Assembly (NCBI GenBank): GCA_902497095.1 | Contig: CABVDD010000001.1 | Coordinates: 62,001 to 126,000 of the forward strand | Source: an uncultured Faecalicoccus sp. | GTDB lineage: Bacteria; Bacillota_I; Bacilli_A; Erysipelotrichales; Erysipelotrichaceae | Length of the DNA stretch: 64,000 bases | Reading direction: 5' to 3' | In this document: positions 61,135 through 64,000 of the stretch, in pieces | Layout of the letters: the number at the start of each line of letters is the position of its first letter | How positions within the stretch are numbered: the stretch's first letter is position 1 | Program-made: the position numbers and the translations under genes | The notes under the pieces: generated by a model | Databases searched by the model: none | The model's input: the letters and a program-made list of their open reading frames with translations, nothing else | What the model was told of the DNA's origin: nothing

Positions 61135-62070
61135 TTGAAAAATACGAAATTTATCGCATTAGGTTTTGGACTTTTGTTCAGCTTTTGTGTACAAAGTCAA
61201 AATGTACTGGCACAAGAAAAAGATCTGAAGGAAGTTTGCCGAATCAACGATGAAAATTCTGTGATCGAGGCCGTTACAAACCCATATCTATTAGCACAAG
61301 ATGATGTGAAATACAAAAAGACAGTAGATGATACTTTAGTCTATGGTAACGATCAGGTAGAAGTAAAAATTGAAGGTTTAAATCTAAACAAATCTGGTAA
61401 GCAGCCAGTGACGATCACGTATTCTTTAAAAGGCTCAAAAGCTATGTTTGAAAAGATGGGCGGTAAAGATTTAAATAACGTATCCAGCGACTTTACAGTT
61501 GAGACCACTTTGGATATACAAGATACGCAAGCTCCGCAAATCGTAGCACAGGATCGTTATGAGATCACACAGGGTGATGAATTTGATCTTTTAAAGGAAA
61601 TGGATGTGCAAGATGATGCTGATGATGTTATGGTAGAAGTTGAAGGATCTATCGATCCAACTACAGCGGGCACTTATACAGCTAAGGTTATTGCAACAGA
61701 TGCATCAGGAAATCAAGCATCAAAAGAAGTGCAGGTAGAAGTTCATAAAAAAGAAGATCCAAACTTTTATCAAAAAATCGCAGATGCGGCTTTGGCTCAA
61801 ATCGGGGTAAATCAAGATTGTACGATGTTAGTGACAAATTCTTTGAAAGCTGTCGGTATTAACTTTCATGGATCACCTAGTGCTTATTTATCTTTAGGCG
61901 ATTTGACAAATGATCCGGTACCTGGTGATATTTGTGTATATCAGGGACATGTCGCAATTTATATTGGAAATGGACAAGCCGTTCATGGAGGATGGAATGG
62001 TTACACTACAAAGGTATATTCTGTCAATTGCTCCAATCCATTGATTGGTTATGTGCATGTGCGTCAGTAA
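61135..62070 (+). CDS. secreted Ig-domain protein with NlpC/P60-like C-terminus
   Basis: 311 residues. The signal peptide (about 1-28, ending NVLAQE) is followed by a mixed domain, an Ig-like DUF5011 domain (about 140-215; DTQAPQIVAQDRYEITQGDEFDLL...GTYTAKVIATDASGNQ), and a cysteine-peptidase-like tail: QDCTMLVTNSL (Cys near the N-side), PGDICVYQGHVAIYIGNGQAVHGG (His). It probably cleaves peptidoglycan peptides. TTG at 61135 is 8 nt after GGAGG; upstream ATGs lie in the SD region. Confidence 0.75.
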   Translation: MKNTKFIALGFGLLFSFCVQSQNVLAQEKDLKEVCRINDENSVIEAVTNPYLLAQDDVKYKKTVDDTLVYGNDQVEVKIEGLNLNKSGKQPVTITYSLKGSKAMFEKMGGKDLNNVSSDFTVETTLDIQDTQAPQIVAQDRYEITQGDEFDLLKEMDVQDDADDVMVEVEGSIDPTTAGTYTAKVIATDASGNQASKEVQVEVHKKEDPNFYQKIADAALAQIGVNQDCTMLVTNSLKAVGINFHGSPSAYLSLGDLTNDPVPGDICVYQGHVAIYIGNGQAVHGGWNGYTTKVYSVNCSNPLIGYVHVRQ

Positions 62071-62103
62071 TGCCAGACATAAAAGAATGGATGAAAATAC
62101 ACG

Positions 62104-62132
62104 AAGAAAGAGTAAGCTCTTTCTTTTTTTTT
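62104..62132 (+). terminator. terminator before glyA
   Basis: AAGAAAGAG pairs with CTCTTTCTT around a TAAG loop and is followed by a long T run. Confidence 0.92.
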
Positions 62133-62140
62133 GTGCCTTA

Positions 62141-62149
62141 TGGTAGAAT
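62141..62149 (+). promoter_or_regulatory. extended -10 of glyA
   Basis: TGGTAGAAT, the TGn-extended -10 type (also at 43966); no clear -35. RBS GGAGG follows. Confidence 0.5.
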
Positions 62150-62170
62150 GACAAAAAATGGAGGTGCACT

Positions 62171-63397
62171 ATGAGAGATGCGACAATGTTTTCAATTATT
62201 GAAAAAGAAGAACAAAGACAAAAAAGAAATATAGAATTAATTGCCAGTGAAAATTTTGTTTCTAAAGAAGTACGAGAAGCACAAGGAAGTGTATTAACGA
62301 ATAAATATGCGGAAGGCTATCCTGGTAAACGTTATTATGGTGGTTGTGTGCATGTAGATGAAGCTGAAGAATTGACAAGACAAAGAGCTTGTGAGCTATT
62401 TGGTGCGCAACATGTCAATGTACAGCCGCATTCAGGATCACAGGCCAATATGGCTGTCTATAATACATTATTAGAGCCAGGAGATGTCGTGATGGGAATG
62501 GATCTGGCAGCCGGAGGCCATTTAACACATGGTCATCCTATGAATTTTTCTGGTACGTTGTATCATTTTGTACCATATATGGTCGATAAAGAAAGCGAAC
62601 AAATTGATTATGATGCATTAGAAAAACAGGCAATGGAGATCAAACCGAAATTGATCGTGGCTGGTGCCAGCGCTTATTCTCGTACGATTGATTTTGAACG
62701 TTTTGGAAAAATTGCCAAGGCTTGTGGTGCTTATTTAATGGTGGATATGGCGCATATTGCCGGACTTGTCGCAACGGGTTTACACCCAAGCCCGATTCCG
62801 TATGCGGATTTTGTGACAACTACAACGCATAAGACTTTGCGTGGTCCAAGAGGAGGCATGGTTTTCTGTAAGGAAGAATTTGCCAAGAAATTAGATTCTA
62901 AAGTATTTCCAGGCATGCAAGGTGGTCCATTAGAACATGTGATCGCGGCAAAAGGAATCTGTTTGTATGAAGCTATGCAGCCAGAATATAAAGAATATAT
63001 GAAACAAGTGCTTAAAAATGTACAAGTTATGGTCAATGGTTTTCAAAAAGCTGGTTTTAGAGTTGTATCAGGTGGCAGCGATAATCATCTGTTGATGCTT
63101 GATGTGATGTCTAGTATTGGTATGACAGGAAAAGATGCGGAACGATTATTAGATTTGGCAGGCATAACGGTCAATAAAAATACGATTCCTTATGATACAC
63201 AAAAACCATTTGTGACTAGCGGTATTCGTATTGGCTCTGCTGCCATGACAAGTCGTGGTTTTAAAGAAGCTGAATTTGAAAAGGTTACAAATTGGATCGT
63301 TGAAGTTTTAAAATCAAATCAGGAAGAAGTTTGTGCCCGTATCAAAGAAGAAGTACAAGCTTTAACCGCAAATTATCCACTGGAGGCACAGATTTGA
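62171..63397 (+). CDS. glyA: serine hydroxymethyltransferase
   Basis: 408 residues, PLP-dependent. [50 protein letters not shown] and [15 protein letters not shown], with the PLP Lys221, are diagnostic. Converts serine and tetrahydrofolate to glycine and methylene-THF. It overlaps rlmH by 4 nt. Confidence 0.97.
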   Translation: MRDATMFSIIEKEEQRQKRNIELIASENFVSKEVREAQGSVLTNKYAEGYPGKRYYGGCVHVDEAEELTRQRACELFGAQHVNVQPHSGSQANMAVYNTLLEPGDVVMGMDLAAGGHLTHGHPMNFSGTLYHFVPYMVDKESEQIDYDALEKQAMEIKPKLIVAGASAYSRTIDFERFGKIAKACGAYLMVDMAHIAGLVATGLHPSPIPYADFVTTTTHKTLRGPRGGMVFCKEEFAKKLDSKVFPGMQGGPLEHVIAAKGICLYEAMQPEYKEYMKQVLKNVQVMVNGFQKAGFRVVSGGSDNHLLMLDVMSSIGMTGKDAERLLDLAGITVNKNTIPYDTQKPFVTSGIRIGSAAMTSRGFKEAEFEKVTNWIVEVLKSNQEEVCARIKEEVQALTANYPLEAQI

Positions 63398-63867
63398 TCA
63401 CCCTATTTTGCATAGGCAAGAATAAAGAAAAAGCGCTTGTACAATTGGAAAAAGAATATATCAAAAGAATTCAGGCTTTTTCCAAGATACAAGTTATTGA
63501 AGTAAAAGATGAATCCAATGTACATATGGAACGTGACAAGGAAGCGGCATTGATCAAAGAAAAAGAGGGAGATCGAGTTTTGGAAAAGATTCGTCCTCAA
63601 GATCTTGTGGTTTTGTTGGATCTGCATGGTAAGATGCCAGATTCTATTCAGTTTTCTAAACACATGCAAGAATGGTTTTTAAAATCATCAAATCTTGTTT
63701 TTGTGATTGCCGGTTCCTTAGGACCTAGTCCGGCATTGGTGCAGCGAGCGGATTATCGCTGGAAACTAAGTGATCTTACTTTTACACATCTAATGACAAG
63801 AATTTTGGTCTTAGAACAGATCTATCGCGCTTTTATGATTCAAAATGGACGCTCTTATCATAAGTAA
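63394..63867 (+). CDS. rlmH: 23S rRNA (pseudouridine1915-N3)-methyltransferase
   Basis: 157 residues, SPOUT fold. The C-terminal knot sequence [46 protein letters not shown] followed by SYHK matches RlmH. It starts at TTG 63394, which overlaps the glyA stop, 8 nt after GGAGG. Confidence 0.93.
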   Translation: MITLFCIGKNKEKALVQLEKEYIKRIQAFSKIQVIEVKDESNVHMERDKEAALIKEKEGDRVLEKIRPQDLVVLLDLHGKMPDSIQFSKHMQEWFLKSSNLVFVIAGSLGPSPALVQRADYRWKLSDLTFTHLMTRILVLEQIYRAFMIQNGRSYHK

Positions 63868-63877
63868 GAGCGTTTTT
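63849..63877 (+). terminator. terminator overlapping the rlmH 3' end
   Basis: ACGCTCTTA pairs with TAAGAGCGT around a 7-nt loop, then five T residues. The stem contains the last rlmH codons. Confidence 0.9.
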
Positions 63878-63920
63878 ATCAGGGAATTAAAAACAAAATC
63901 TAGGAAATCAAAAAATCAAG

Positions 63921-63929
63921 TGATATAAT
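63921..63929 (+). promoter_or_regulatory. pgk extended -10
   Basis: TGATATAAT: consensus -10 TATAAT (63924-63929) with TGn upstream. RBS AGGAGG follows. Confidence 0.6.
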
Positions 63930-63960
63930 AAAAACGTTTAGTACAGTAGGAGGAATGGAA

Positions 63961-64000
63961 ATGTCTAAAAGAACTGTAAAAGACCTTCAGGTTTCTGGTA
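63961..64000 (+). CDS. pgk: phosphoglycerate kinase, N-terminus only
   Basis: The first 13 codons read MSKRTVKDLQVSG, closely matching the conserved Pgk N-terminus (MSKKTVKDLDV.G). The RBS AGGAGG and an extended -10 precede it. The rest lies beyond the window edge. Confidence 0.75.
   Translation, partial: MSKRTVKDLQVSG

Noticed and set aside
61042..61136. ATG starts at 61069 and 61111 for the NlpC/P60-like gene
   Set aside because: They lie in the promoter and SD region; GGAGG is 8 nt from the TTG at 61135, which opens directly into a signal peptide.
1..64000. CRISPR array, tRNA or rRNA genes, intact insertion sequence or prophage
   Set aside because: No regularly spaced repeats, no tRNA or rRNA signature stretches, and no complete transposase or phage structural genes were recognised. 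A covariance-model and IS search would be needed to exclude small items.

Overview
The window is a 64 kb, AT-rich, gene-dense chromosomal segment of a low-GC Firmicute. The gene set fits an anaerobic, fermentative member of the Erysipelotrichia or a close relative: class III (oxygen-sensitive) ribonucleotide reductase, a flavodiiron protein, Rex, PPi-dependent phosphofructokinase, a lactate/2-hydroxyacid dehydrogenase, Gram-positive PolC, RNase J, a T-box before asnS, and FemX-type wall enzymes. The taxon is inferred from gene content only. No rRNA, tRNA, CRISPR array, prophage or intact insertion sequence was seen.

Layout. 1-6.8 kb: 5' part of nrdD (minus strand), an esterase and NhaC antiporter pair, a short-chain dehydrogenase, and gpmI. 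6.8-18.2 kb: a lipoprotein, two FemX-like aminoacyltransferases, an OmpR/PhoR-type two-component system, a divergent membrane protein/thioesterase pair, a flavodiiron protein, a secreted DUF4015 glycosidase-like protein, VanZ and a HAD protein. 18.2-26.4 kb: rapZ-yvcK-whiA, then a lipoprotein, a ZIP transporter, NusG-II/Gx-transporter/TSCPD genes, rex with a Rex box in its promoter, and T-box-asnS. 26.5-32.6 kb: an amidase-fold protein without its zinc histidines, an ABC-F ATPase, an Rpn-type nuclease with a strong internal start, and PPi-PFK. 32.8-40.4 kb: a TetR regulator divergent from an MMPL transporter and a secreted LxxG-repeat partner, thiT under a TPP riboswitch, a GNAT, and an LDH-family gene. 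40.4-52.2 kb: def, RNase J, an AT-rich degenerate stretch, then phosphoesterase-like, ftsW, rsmD, coaD, rnc and polC. 52.2-61 kb: a PTS-nucleoside cassette (EIIC, PRD regulator, EIIB, EIIA, a RarA-C-like protein, two DeoD-like phosphorylases, a YczE-type membrane protein, deoB), with a second RarA-C-like gene divergent from it. 61-64 kb: an NlpC/P60-like secreted protein, glyA, rlmH and the start of pgk.

The most unusual items are: (1) the Rpn nuclease gene, with a near-perfect Shine-Dalgarno and ATG in frame near its 3' end, the layout expected for an intragenic antitoxin; (2) the PTS-phosphorylase-phosphopentomutase cassette with two stand-alone copies of a RarA/MgsA C-terminal-like domain and no glycosidase; (3) at least four genes whose promoter -10 box lies 6-9 nt before the start codon with no Shine-Dalgarno, pointing to leaderless mRNAs; (4) two enzyme-fold proteins (amidase, phosphoesterase) that have lost metal-binding motif residues.

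All assignments come from reading motifs and context. No database search was possible.
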